Translations under genes and position numbers: made by a program | The notes under the pieces: model-generated | What the model was told of the DNA's origin: nothing | The model's input: only the letters and a program-made list of their open reading frames with translations | The model's database searches: none | From: JBBRTJ01 sp038244535 | GTDB taxonomy: Bacteria > Actinomycetota > Acidimicrobiia > Acidimicrobiales > Ilumatobacteraceae | Assembly: GCA_038244535.1 (NCBI GenBank) | Contig: JBBRTJ010000062.1 | Coordinates: forward strand, 1 to 23,218 | Length of the DNA stretch: 23,218 nt | Direction of reading: 5' to 3' | Shown here: piece by piece, positions 6,744-14,492 of the stretch | Numbering within the stretch: position 1 is the first letter of the stretch | How the letters are laid out: the number at the start of each line of letters is the position of its first letter

Positions 6744-7219
6744 CCTCGATGCGGGTGGGGCAGGGCTTCGACGTCCACGCGTTCAGCGACGATCCCGAGC
6801 GTCCGCTCGTTCTCGGTGGGGTGCGGTTCGCCCGCGAGCGGGGGCTGAGGGGCCACAGCGACGCCGACGTCGTGGCCCACGCCGCGGCCGAGGCACTGCT
6901 CGGCGCGGCCGGACTCGACGACATCGGCCAGCTGTTCCCCGACACCGATCCCCGATGGGCCGGCGCCGACTCGATCGCGCTGCTCACCGAGGTGGCCGCA
7001 CTCGTGCGCGCCGCGGGATGGGTGCCGGGCAACGTCGACTGCTCGGTCGTGTGCGAGGCGCCGAAGCTGGCACCGCTGCGCGCCGAGATGCAGCGCCGGC
7101 TGTCCGCGGCGGTGGGAGCCCCGGTGACGGTGCGAGGGCGACGGGCCGAGGGCCTCGGCGCCATCGGCCGCCGAGAGGGGATCGCCTGCTTCGCCGTCGC
7201 TCTCGTGACGAAGGCCTGA
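6740..7219 (+). CDS. ispF: 2-C-methyl-D-erythritol 2,4-cyclodiphosphate synthase
   Basis: IspF closes the cyclic diphosphate ring of MEcPP in the MEP pathway and works as a trimer with zinc. The metal ligands are visible: Asp11 and His13 in GFDVHAF, and the H-S-D cluster in GHSDADVVAHA (about 39-47). The C-terminal part has the usual EAPKLAPLRAEM and GLGAIGRREGIAC. Length is 159 residues from the GTG at 6740 or 156 from the ATG at 6749; the GTG is chosen because it makes the GTGA overlap with ispD. The gene runs straight on from ispD and is followed by rlmB after 16 bp. Confidence 0.96.
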   Translation: MTSMRVGQGFDVHAFSDDPERPLVLGGVRFARERGLRGHSDADVVAHAAAEALLGAAGLDDIGQLFPDTDPRWAGADSIALLTEVAALVRAAGWVPGNVDCSVVCEAPKLAPLRAEMQRRLSAAVGAPVTVRGRRAEGLGAIGRREGIACFAVALVTKA

Positions 7220-7223
7220 CGGT

Positions 7224-7229
7224 TAGGTT
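7224..7229 (+). promoter_or_regulatory. Proposed -10 element of a leaderless rlmB transcript
   Basis: TAGGTT is followed by six bases and then the rlmB GTG at 7236, the same hexamer and spacing as before disA. It starts 4 nt after the ispF stop, so rlmB may have its own promoter in addition to read-through. Confidence 0.5.
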
Positions 7230-7235
7230 CGAGCG

Positions 7236-8162
7236 GTGGGCAAGAAGCGAACCGGCGTGACCGGCACTGGACGGGCGAAGGCCAGCGGTGGCCGTCCGGC
7301 CCCTGGCCGAGGTTCGCCACCGCGAGCTGGGACCGGCGCGACGCCCCCCCGGGGGCGTGGTCGTCCGGCACGCGCTGCGGGTGCACCGCCGCCCGGCCGC
7401 ACGGGCCCCAAGGGGCTCGGGGGCGAGCAGGTCGAAGGCCGGCAAGCCGTTCGCGAGCTGCTGCTGGCGGGCACCCGTCGCGTCCGCGAGATCTGGCTGG
7501 CCGACGACCTCGACGATGCTGGGATCATCGCCGACATCGTCGACCTGGCCGCCGACCAGCGGGTCCCGGTTCACGAGGTCAGCCGGCGCAAGCTCGAGGC
7601 CGAGGCCCGCAGCGAGGCACCCCAGGGCGTGCTGGCCAAGGCCGCGCCCCTGCACGAGGTCGATCTCGACGAGCTCCTTGCCACCCGTGACGGTGGGCCG
7701 GCCCCGTTCCTGGTCGCGGTCGACGGGGTGACGGATCCCGGCAACCTCGGCGCGCTGCTGCGCAGTGCCGAGGGCGCCGGGGTCACCGGTGTCGTGCTGC
7801 CCCGCCATCGGGCCGTGCACGTCACGCCGACCGTGGCCAAGTCGGCCGCGGGCGCGGTCGAGCACCTTCCCATGGCGCTCGTCGGCGGGCTGCCGGCCGC
7901 GCTCCAGACCATGCAGAAGCGGGGCGTGTGGGTGATCGGACTGGCCGACGACGCCGACCGCACGTTGTTCCAGCTCGACGACCTCGCCACCCAGGCGGTC
8001 TGCCTCGTCTTGGGGGCCGAGGGGGCGGGGTTGTCCCGCCTCGTGCGGCAGTGCTGCGACGTGGTCGTGTCGATCCCCATGTTGGGGCGGCTCAGCAGCC
8101 TCAACGTGTCAGCGGCCGGAGCCCTGGCCTGCTACGAGGTGGCGCGCCAGCGTCTCGCCTGA
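7236..8162 (+). CDS. rlmB: 23S rRNA (guanosine-2'-O-)-methyltransferase RlmB (TrmH/SpoU family)
   Basis: This 308-residue SpoU/TrmH-family enzyme is predicted to methylate a guanosine ribose in 23S rRNA using S-adenosylmethionine. Residues 1-62 are a disordered Gly/Pro/Arg/Lys-rich tail, a common extension in actinobacterial members. A substrate-binding domain follows (EGRQAVRELLLAG, 67-79). The knotted SPOUT domain carries motif 1 (TDPGNLGALLRSAEGAG), motif 2 (LVLGAEGAGLSRL) and motif 3 (IPMLGRLSSLNVSAAGALA). In many actinobacteria this gene follows ispD-ispF-cysS; here cysS is absent. The exact target base is inferred from family membership. Confidence 0.93.
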   Translation: MGKKRTGVTGTGRAKASGGRPAPGRGSPPRAGTGATPPRGRGRPARAAGAPPPGRTGPKGLGGEQVEGRQAVRELLLAGTRRVREIWLADDLDDAGIIADIVDLAADQRVPVHEVSRRKLEAEARSEAPQGVLAKAAPLHEVDLDELLATRDGGPAPFLVAVDGVTDPGNLGALLRSAEGAGVTGVVLPRHRAVHVTPTVAKSAAGAVEHLPMALVGGLPAALQTMQKRGVWVIGLADDADRTLFQLDDLATQAVCLVLGAEGAGLSRLVRQCCDVVVSIPMLGRLSSLNVSAAGALACYEVARQRLA

Positions 8163-8186
8163 CGGGTCGCCTTTCGGCTCTCGCAG

Positions 8187-9041
8187 TCAGCGGGCCTGCT
8201 GCCATGGCGGCGTCGGCCGGAGCTGCGGGTACCACGGACTGCGCAGCGGGTCGCCTGGTCGCAGCTGCAGCGACAGCCCCGGGGTGAGCGGGACGGTCGG
8301 CCGAGACGGTGGGCGCGCCGCGTAGACGATGTCGTCGCCGTAGCAGCGCACGGTCAGCGTCCGGCGTCGACCATCGGTGGCCGTGGGACCGCCCCCGTGC
8401 AGCACGCCCGGGTGGACGAGCACGACGTCGCCCGGGGTGATCGGCCACGACACGATGTCCCAGTTGTCTCGCTCGGCCTCGATGTCGGGCAGCGGCGGCA
8501 GGTCCTGGCCGTAGTAAGGAAGGGTGGGATCCTCGCTGACGCGCCGCGGGTTGAAGCCGTCGTACATGGGGCCGCGGTGCGAGCCCCGCACGAACTCGAG
8601 GCACTCGTGCTTGGTCAGCGGGTCGAGGGTGATCCACATCGACGCGATCTGGTCGCCGGCCATCGGCCAGTAGGGCAGGTCCTGGTGCCAGGGCGTGCGG
8701 TTGGCACCACCACCCTTGATGAAGAACTCATCGGAGTAGAGCCAGACCCGCTCTGAGCCGACGAGCTTGCCGATCATGTCGGCGATCGGCGCGTCGTACA
8801 TCAGTCGTTGGATCTCCGGGGTGACCTCGAAGTTCCGCACGGTCTCGAGGAACTGGCCGGGTTGGTCGTCGAAGAACGTGTGCTTGGCTTGCGCGGCGTT
8901 GGCCATGACCCGGTTGAGGCCGAGCTCGACGAGCAGCAGCCAGTCTGGGTGCAGGGCCTGGGGGAGGAGCACGACGCCGTCACGGGCGTAGGCCTCGATG
9001 ATCTCGTCGGTGATCAGGTCGGTGCTCAGGTCCAGGCTCAC
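8187..9041 (-). CDS. Phytanoyl-CoA dioxygenase (PhyH) family oxygenase
   Basis: This 284-residue protein starting at GTG (9039-9041) is a predicted non-haem Fe(II)/2-oxoglutarate oxygenase. The iron triad is visible: His119 and Asp121 in WHQDLPYWP and His215 in VLHGGGP, with nearby Arg226-Arg227 in GRRRTLTVR to hold 2-oxoglutarate. The start YARDGVVLLPQAL and the region MWITLDPLTKHECLEFVRGSHRG are typical of PhyH proteins. Family members hydroxylate CoA- or carrier-bound acids, ectoine and various natural products. It lies 67 bp beyond the glycosyltransferase on the same strand, so it may be a tailoring enzyme of the NRPS cluster. It also has a possible promoter of its own, so membership is not certain. 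Confidence 0.88.
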   Translation of the reverse strand: MSLDLSTDLITDEIIEAYARDGVVLLPQALHPDWLLLVELGLNRVMANAAQAKHTFFDDQPGQFLETVRNFEVTPEIQRLMYDAPIADMIGKLVGSERVWLYSDEFFIKGGGANRTPWHQDLPYWPMAGDQIASMWITLDPLTKHECLEFVRGSHRGPMYDGFNPRRVSEDPTLPYYGQDLPPLPDIEAERDNWDIVSWPITPGDVVLVHPGVLHGGGPTATDGRRRTLTVRCYGDDIVYAARPPSRPTVPLTPGLSLQLRPGDPLRSPWYPQLRPTPPWQQAR

Positions 9042-9047
9042 GGCGTG

Positions 9048-9065
9048 TGCCTACCACCGGCCGGT
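9048..9065 (-). promoter_or_regulatory. Possible leaderless promoter and operator of the PhyH gene
   Basis: On the minus strand TAGGCA (9053 down to 9048) sits 6 nt before the GTG start, the spacing seen before disA and rlmB, although the last base is A instead of T. Immediately upstream is the perfect 10-bp palindrome ACCGGCCGGT (9056-9065), in the spacer where a repressor would act. Confidence 0.3.
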
Positions 9066-9108
9066 TGGGCGGCACCAATGGCCCGGGCCGACACATCCCC
9101 AAGAGGCG

Positions 9109-10224
9109 CTACAACGAGCGGTAGAGGCGCTCGTAGTCGCTCGTCATCCGTGCGACTGAGTAGTGCTCGACGACGTTCTCGCGGGCTCGCTCAGTGGCTT
9201 GGAGACGATCAGGGTCGACGATCGTGGCGCACATCGCCTCCGTGAACGCCTCGACGTCGTTCGACGGACACACCCGTCCGCTCTTGGTCGTCTCGACCAC
9301 CTTGCGCACGCCTCCCACATCGGTCGCGACGACCGGCAACCCGGACGCAATGGCCTCGAGGAGGCTGAGCGGCAGCCCCTCGCTCCTCGAGGGGAGGGCG
9401 AACACGTCGATCTCGCCCAGGAACCCTGGGACGTCATCTCGGTAGCCGCAGAACTCGATGGATTCGCCGAGCTCGAGCGTGGCGGCGAGCGCCTTGAGAC
9501 GCGGTTCCTCGGCCGCACCACTGCCGAGGAGGCGAAGGCGGATCGCCGGATGCACGTTGCGCGCCCTGGCGAAGGCCTCGATCAGGAGTTGCTGGTTCTT
9601 GGTCTTCGTCATCCGTGCCACTCCACCGAAGACCACCTCCTCGCGCTGTTCACGAGGTGGGATGGACAGGAAGCGAGCGACGTCGATGCCGTTCTCGATC
9701 ACCGCCAGCTTGCGGGCGGGGATCCGAAACCGTCTCGCCAAGACGTCGCTCGTCTCGTCGCAGACGGAGACGAAGCGGTTCGTCAGCAACGCCGAGGTCC
9801 AGAACTTCACCTTCTGCTTGCGGCTGAAGCGCTCGAACATGGCGGTGGCATGCAGCGTGTTGACCACCTTCGTCCCTCGCCGCAGCTGCCCTGCCACTGC
9901 CCCGTACAGGCTGTAGTCGAAGGGGTTGTGGATGTGCAGCACGTCGAGCGGCTCGGACCCGAGGCGCTCCCTCAGGGTGCGCAACGACGCCACCGGCCCA
10001 CGAGCGCCGCCGCGGGCCGTGGCGACGTGCACGCCGCCCTGTTCGAGCACCTCGGCTGCCTCTGGGTGGTTGCTGCTTCGGTCGTCCCAGCACAGGATCG
10101 ACACGGTGTGCCCGTTGGCGACCTGGCCCAATGCAAGCCACCTGACCAGCTCTTGGAGGCCGCCGAAGTTGAGGTTCGGCACCAGGTGGACGATGCGAAG
10201 CGGTCTCGGCGCGGTGAGCTCCAC
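9109..10224 (-). CDS. GT4-family glycosyltransferase
   Basis: This 371-residue GT-B fold retaining glycosyltransferase starts at GTG (10222-10224). The N-terminal acceptor domain opens with IVHLVPNLNFGGLQELV, whose Gly-rich loop is typical of GT4. The C-terminal sugar-nucleotide domain begins around residue 198 (VVFGGVARMTKTKNQQLLIEAF) and contains the EX7E motif, Glu282 and Glu290 in SEGLPLSLLEAIASGLPVVATDVGG. No signal or membrane segment is seen, so it acts in the cytoplasm or at the inner membrane face. The donor and acceptor cannot be read from sequence. It begins 6 nt after the hydroxylase stop codon, strong evidence that it is in the NRPS operon; it could glycosylate the product, or belong to an envelope polysaccharide pathway. 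Confidence 0.9.
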   Translation of the reverse strand: MELTAPRPLRIVHLVPNLNFGGLQELVRWLALGQVANGHTVSILCWDDRSSNHPEAAEVLEQGGVHVATARGGARGPVASLRTLRERLGSEPLDVLHIHNPFDYSLYGAVAGQLRRGTKVVNTLHATAMFERFSRKQKVKFWTSALLTNRFVSVCDETSDVLARRFRIPARKLAVIENGIDVARFLSIPPREQREEVVFGGVARMTKTKNQQLLIEAFARARNVHPAIRLRLLGSGAAEEPRLKALAATLELGESIEFCGYRDDVPGFLGEIDVFALPSRSEGLPLSLLEAIASGLPVVATDVGGVRKVVETTKSGRVCPSNDVEAFTEAMCATIVDPDRLQATERARENVVEHYSVARMTSDYERLYRSL

Positions 10225-10230
10225 GAGGAC

Positions 10231-11244
10231 CTACGCCTGCTCGTCGAGGACGGGGAGCGCGATGGTTCGATCGGGGAGCGCGGGGCCCTTCATGAAGCCG
10301 AGTCGGGCGAGGTACAGGTCCTTCGGGAGCCCCTTGAGGTTCAGGTCCACCGACGAGACGTGTTGTCCCTCGTGGTTGAAGGTGAAGGTGATGCCGGGCG
10401 GGAGGCCGACGACGCCAAACGTGCGCTCGTCGACCTGCTGAAGCACGAACGTCGGCTCGTTGTCCAACAGCACTGCGAGCTGGTGGTCGATGAGCCGGAC
10501 GCTAGCACGGGCCCCCTTGATCAGGGTCTGGAGCTTCTTGCCCATGACGAACAAGGGGAGGAACTCACCGGGGATCCGAAAGTCGCACAGGAACCGCCGG
10601 AGCTCGGACTCTGATGCCGACATCGGTTGAGGGCTCATCGAGATCCCCTCGGTCCGACGTCGTTCGATGTAGTCGGACGGGAAGAGGCCGAGGACGAAGT
10701 CGTTGATCTGGACGTCGATCACCATGTGGATGCGAGTGATCTGGCTCCGGTTCTCGACCGAATGGACCTTCGAGAAGTCGCCATACCAGAGCTCGCCAGG
10801 AGCGAAGTACACGTGCTCGCCACCGATGACGAAGTCCACCTCGGGGTCGGTGATGATCGCGATGTGCAGGCGCAGGAGCCCGTACTGGAAGTTGGTGTGG
10901 AAGTCGTAGTGGTCCTTGATGTGCCCGCCTGGCGGAAGCGTGAGCAGGCGGACGACTTCTTTTGGGCACGCCAGGTCATCGAGGATCTGCTTGAAGTACG
11001 GAGCGTGCTGGAGCGCCTCGGTCTCCTGGTAGACGTCCATGCCAGCTGCGCTCGGGTCGGCGGACTGCTTGCCGCCCATCGAGTGCAGCGCAATGCCCGT
11101 CCACTCGCCGGCGTGGTACGGGCCAGGCTGAGCGGCCCGCTCGATGTCTTGGAGCGCCTCGAGGTCGCGCACCAAGAGCTCGACGTCGTAGTTCCGGGGC
11201 AGACGGATCGCCATCGGTTCGGTCTGTGTCGTCACAGCTTCCAC
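10231..11244 (-). CDS. Aspartyl/asparaginyl/prolyl beta-hydroxylase-like oxygenase
   Basis: This 337-residue protein is a predicted Fe(II)/2-oxoglutarate oxygenase of the Asp_Arg_Hydrox family (PF05118). The HxD pair is His112-Tyr-Asp114 in IKDHYDFHTN, the distal His is His161 in KVHSVENRS, and Arg171 in RIHMVID is the likely 2-oxoglutarate contact. Further family marks are LPPGGHIKDHYD, LLRLHIAIITDP and GELWYGDFSKVHSVEN. The free-amino-acid hydroxylases of this family keep the Asp that animal AspH lacks, and this one has it. About 150 residues after the core (from about 185) are an extension I do not recognise. The GTG start has AGGAG 4 nt upstream; an ATG 30 nt downstream is the alternative. 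It lies 19 bp after the second NRPS. Next to an Asp-coding NRPS, Asp beta-hydroxylation is the leading hypothesis. Confidence 0.85.
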   Translation of the reverse strand: MEAVTTQTEPMAIRLPRNYDVELLVRDLEALQDIERAAQPGPYHAGEWTGIALHSMGGKQSADPSAAGMDVYQETEALQHAPYFKQILDDLACPKEVVRLLTLPPGGHIKDHYDFHTNFQYGLLRLHIAIITDPEVDFVIGGEHVYFAPGELWYGDFSKVHSVENRSQITRIHMVIDVQINDFVLGLFPSDYIERRRTEGISMSPQPMSASESELRRFLCDFRIPGEFLPLFVMGKKLQTLIKGARASVRLIDHQLAVLLDNEPTFVLQQVDERTFGVVGLPPGITFTFNHEGQHVSSVDLNLKGLPKDLYLARLGFMKGPALPDRTIALPVLDEQA

Positions 11245-11263
11245 TGGGCTCCTGATCGTGGGT

Positions 11264-14200
11264 TTAGACGGTGGTCGCCGCGCTCGGCGCCAGCTGCTCG
11301 AACGCCCCGCTCAGCGGCCGGTCCGCGGCGCTGACCAAGATGCGCAGCAGCGCTTCGAAGTTCGACACCATCGTGGCGATGGTCGCCTGCTTGAAGAGCT
11401 CGGTGCTGAACTCTGTGAAGCCGGTGAGGCCCTCGGGAGACTCCCACACCTCGAACGCGAGCTCGAACTTGGCCTGCCCGTTGTGGATGTCGAGCGGCTC
11501 GACCGCGAGCCCTGCCATCGCGGGCGTCGACGGCGGGATGTTGCGGAGCCGGAAGTTCACCTGGAACAGCGGGTTCTGGTTGAGGACGCGGGCGTCGCCC
11601 ACCGCAGCCACCACACTGGCGAAGGGCAGCTCGTGGTGCGCGTGCGCCTCGAGGAGCGTCGAACGCACACGACGAATGGCGTCGTTGAACGTGGGGTCCC
11701 CGTCGAGCTGCGTGCGCAGGACGAGCGAGTTCGAGAAGTACCCGATCAGACCCTCGAGCTCGGGCCGATCACGTCCGCTGATCGGGCTACCGACGACCAC
11801 GTCGGTCTGACCCGACGACCACATCAGCAGCGACTTGAAGGCGGCCAGGAGGCCCATGAACAGCGTCGAGTCCTCGGCCCGCGAGACCTGCTTCAAGCGG
11901 GCCAGCAGGTCACCGCCGAAGGTGAAGTGGATCCGGGCGCCGGCGTGGGTCAGCAGCGGCGGTCGCTCGAAGTCGAACGGCAGCCGCAACACGGCCGGGG
12001 ATCCGGTCAGCTTCTGCTTCCAGTAGGCGTTCAACTGCTCGAGCAGCGGACCCTGGAGGCGCTGTCGCTGCCACGCGGCGTAGTCGCCGTAGCGCAGCGC
12101 CGGGGGGGCCAGCGGCGAGTGCCGTCCCTGCGAGAACGCGTCGTACAGGACCTCGAGCTCGCTGAACAAGATGCCGCTGGACCAGCCATCCATCATGACG
12201 TGGTGCATCGTGAGCAGCAGGATGTGGTCGGTGTCGCTCAGGCGCACGAGCCGAGTCCGGAACATCGGTCCGGTCGCCAGGTCGAAGGGCTTGCGAGCCT
12301 CTCGTTCGACGAACGCGATGGCCAGGGCCTCCCGCTTGTCTTCGGGCACGCTGTCGAGGTCGGTCACCGCAAGGTTCAAGCGCAGGTAGGGCGGCGTGGT
12401 CCGCACCAGCGTGCCGTCGATGGCCGAGTAGGTCGTGCGCAGGCTGTCGTGGCGCTGCAGCAGCTCGGCGAGGCTGGCCTCGAGCGCTCGCTGGTCGAGC
12501 GGGCCTCGCAACCTGACGGCCCGATACACGTTGTTCGACGAGTCCTTCGGGTACATGAGCTGCATCACGCAGAGGGCCTGCTGGCCGATCGACAGCGGGA
12601 GGGATTCGTCGTCGGGAGCGCGGTGCACGGGGGGCGGGTTCGTGCTGCCCGGGCTCGTCTCCGCCTTCCGCTCTGAGAGCTGAGCGATCGTGGAGCTCTC
12701 GAAGAAGTCGAGGAACGAGAGGTCCGTGCCCAACGCATCATTGCCCCGCGTGAGGGCCTGTGCGGCCAGGATCGAGTCACCGCCCAGAGCGAAGAAGTCG
12801 TCGTGGATCCCGATCCGCTCGAGGTGCAGCACCTCTTCCCAGATGGCGGCGAGCAGCTCCTCCTCGGGTGTCCGGGGCAACGAGAACTCTTGGAGCGCGG
12901 AGAGCTCGGGCGGGCCGAAGAACTCGGTCAGCCCAAGCTTGTGAGACATGGCGTCTCGCTTGAGCTTTCCCGTGCCCTCCCTGGGGATCGCATCCCGGAA
13001 CTCGATGTGACGGGGGACCTTGAAGTCCGCCAGCATCGACGCCACGTGGTCCTGCAGCTCGCGCTCGGAGGCCTCATGCCCGTCCTTGAGCACGACGAGT
13101 GCAGCAACCTCTTCGCCGAGCTTTGGATGTGGCACGGGAAAGGTGAGGGCCTCGGCCACAGCGGGGTGGGACAGCAGCGCTCGGTCGACCTCGTGCGGGG
13201 AGATCTTCTCGCCGCCTCGGTTGATGATCTCTTTGAGGCGACCCGTCACGAAGAGGTAGCCGTCCTCGTCGAGGCGGCCGAGATCGCCGGTGCGGAACCA
13301 CCCGTTCACGAACTGCTCGTCGTTGGCCCGAGGGTCGTTCTCGTAGCCCCCCATGACGTTCGGTCCGCGCACCACGATCTCGCCGGTCTCACCGACCGGC
13401 AGGAGCATGCCGTCGAGCATGATGGCGACCTCGCAGCCCGCGGGCGTGCCCACCGAGCCCAGCTTCCGCTCGGCAGGTGGCAGCGGGTTGCTCGCGATGA
13501 TCGGCGACGTCTCGGTCATGCCGTAGGCCTCGAGGAACGGGACCCCGAAGACGTGCTCGATGTCGCTGATGAGCGCCGGTGGCATGCTTGACGACGCCGA
13601 TCGGATGAAGCGGAACGAGTGCGGGGGCGGGCTCTCGGGCTGCTTCAGCGCCCACTCGAGGACCGATTGATGGATCGTCGGCGCGGCCGTGTACCACGTG
13701 GGCCGCAGTTCACGAACGAGGTCGAAGAAGTCAGGACCGACGAACTCGGGCGGGCAAGCCACGCTGCCACCCGCGATGAGTGTGGCGAGGACCGCGCTGA
13801 GGCCGTGGATGTGGAACGTCGGCATGACGTTCAGGCACCGGTCGTCGGCGGTGAGGGCCAAGGTGGTGCGGATCTGATCGCTCGCCGCCATGACGTTGGC
13901 GTGGGTGAGCGGCACGATCTTTGGTCGTGACGTGGTCCCTGAGGTGTGCAGGACGATGGCCGTGGCTCCGCTTCGCCCTCGATCGACGTCAGCTCGTGGT
14001 GCGCCGACGTGGGGGACCGCCGCCCCGACCGAGAGCACCGGGAGGCCCCGGCGGTGCGCCACGCGCTCGGCTTCGGGAGCACCGGCGACGACGAGTGCCT
14101 TCACGCCGAGGTCCTCGAAGTAGAAGGCGAACTCCTCGTCCCGGTAACCCGGGTTGAGCGGCACCGCCACGTTGGCGGCGGTGATCGCCAGGTAGCAGGC

Positions 14201-14431
14201 GATCGACTCGGCGCTGTTGCGCGACACCAGCGCGATTCGGTCGTCGGGCTGGATGCCCGCCGAGCGCAGCGCCGCGATCATCGTGTCGACAGCCGACGCG
14301 AGGTCGCCATACGTCCACGGGGCTTCACCCGGGTTGACGAGCGCGATCGCGTGCGGGGTGCGCTCGGCGTGGGCGTGAACCGCGGCTTGGAAGCTCTCCG
14401 GTGCTGACGATGCTGAGGTCTCGTGGGTCAT
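11264..14431 (-). CDS. NRPS, domain order A-T-C, with an oxalate-CoA-ligase-like A domain
   Basis: This 1055-residue protein has three domains. Residues 15-495 are an AMP-forming ligase (HTSGTTSRPK at 162-171, GWFRTGDLG at 377-385, GRLKEIINRGGEKISP at 397-412, catalytic Lys in GTGKLKR near 489). Its phrases NPLPPAERKLGSVGTP and RGPNVMGGYENDP and its EFVGPDFF...RPTWYTAAPTIHQ region match my recollection of AAE3/Pcs60 oxalate-CoA ligases rather than amino-acid A domains. Oxalate enzymes usually read MTEA-S/A-H where this has MTETSP, so the acid may not be oxalate. Residues 522-588 are a carrier domain (GGDS, Ser553). Residues 610-1045 are a condensation domain with an intact motif HHVMMDG (743-749). 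It ends right after C, with no thioesterase. The ATG lies 61 bp after the first NRPS. Confidence 0.92.
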   Translation of the reverse strand: MTHETSASSAPESFQAAVHAHAERTPHAIALVNPGEAPWTYGDLASAVDTMIAALRSAGIQPDDRIALVSRNSAESIACYLAITAANVAVPLNPGYRDEEFAFYFEDLGVKALVVAGAPEAERVAHRRGLPVLSVGAAVPHVGAPRADVDRGRSGATAIVLHTSGTTSRPKIVPLTHANVMAASDQIRTTLALTADDRCLNVMPTFHIHGLSAVLATLIAGGSVACPPEFVGPDFFDLVRELRPTWYTAAPTIHQSVLEWALKQPESPPPHSFRFIRSASSSMPPALISDIEHVFGVPFLEAYGMTETSPIIASNPLPPAERKLGSVGTPAGCEVAIMLDGMLLPVGETGEIVVRGPNVMGGYENDPRANDEQFVNGWFRTGDLGRLDEDGYLFVTGRLKEIINRGGEKISPHEVDRALLSHPAVAEALTFPVPHPKLGEEVAALVVLKDGHEASERELQDHVASMLADFKVPRHIEFRDAIPREGTGKLKRDAMSHKLGLTEFFGPPELSALQEFSLPRTPEEELLAAIWEEVLHLERIGIHDDFFALGGDSILAAQALTRGNDALGTDLSFLDFFESSTIAQLSERKAETSPGSTNPPPVHRAPDDESLPLSIGQQALCVMQLMYPKDSSNNVYRAVRLRGPLDQRALEASLAELLQRHDSLRTTYSAIDGTLVRTTPPYLRLNLAVTDLDSVPEDKREALAIAFVEREARKPFDLATGPMFRTRLVRLSDTDHILLLTMHHVMMDGWSSGILFSELEVLYDAFSQGRHSPLAPPALRYGDYAAWQRQRLQGPLLEQLNAYWKQKLTGSPAVLRLPFDFERPPLLTHAGARIHFTFGGDLLARLKQVSRAEDSTLFMGLLAAFKSLLMWSSGQTDVVVGSPISGRDRPELEGLIGYFSNSLVLRTQLDGDPTFNDAIRRVRSTLLEAHAHHELPFASVVAAVGDARVLNQNPLFQVNFRLRNIPPSTPAMAGLAVEPLDIHNGQAKFELAFEVWESPEGLTGFTEFSTELFKQATIATMVSNFEALLRILVSAADRPLSGAFEQLAPSAATTV

Positions 14432-14492
14432 CGCGCTGCCCCCAACTCCGTCTCGGACAACGGGCGAACTGTACTGGATGCCATGTTCGGGC

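Noticed and set aside
6083..6880. Long minus-strand reading frame extending crp to 485 residues
   Set aside because: The extension is the antisense of ispD, is rich in Ser/Thr/Ala/Pro and has no motif; the cyclic-nucleotide-binding protein begins naturally at the ATG 6080-6082.
11258..12676. 472-residue plus-strand open frame opposite the second NRPS
   Set aside because: It is a shadow of the NRPS coding strand, with Arg/Gln/Val-rich sequence and no domain.
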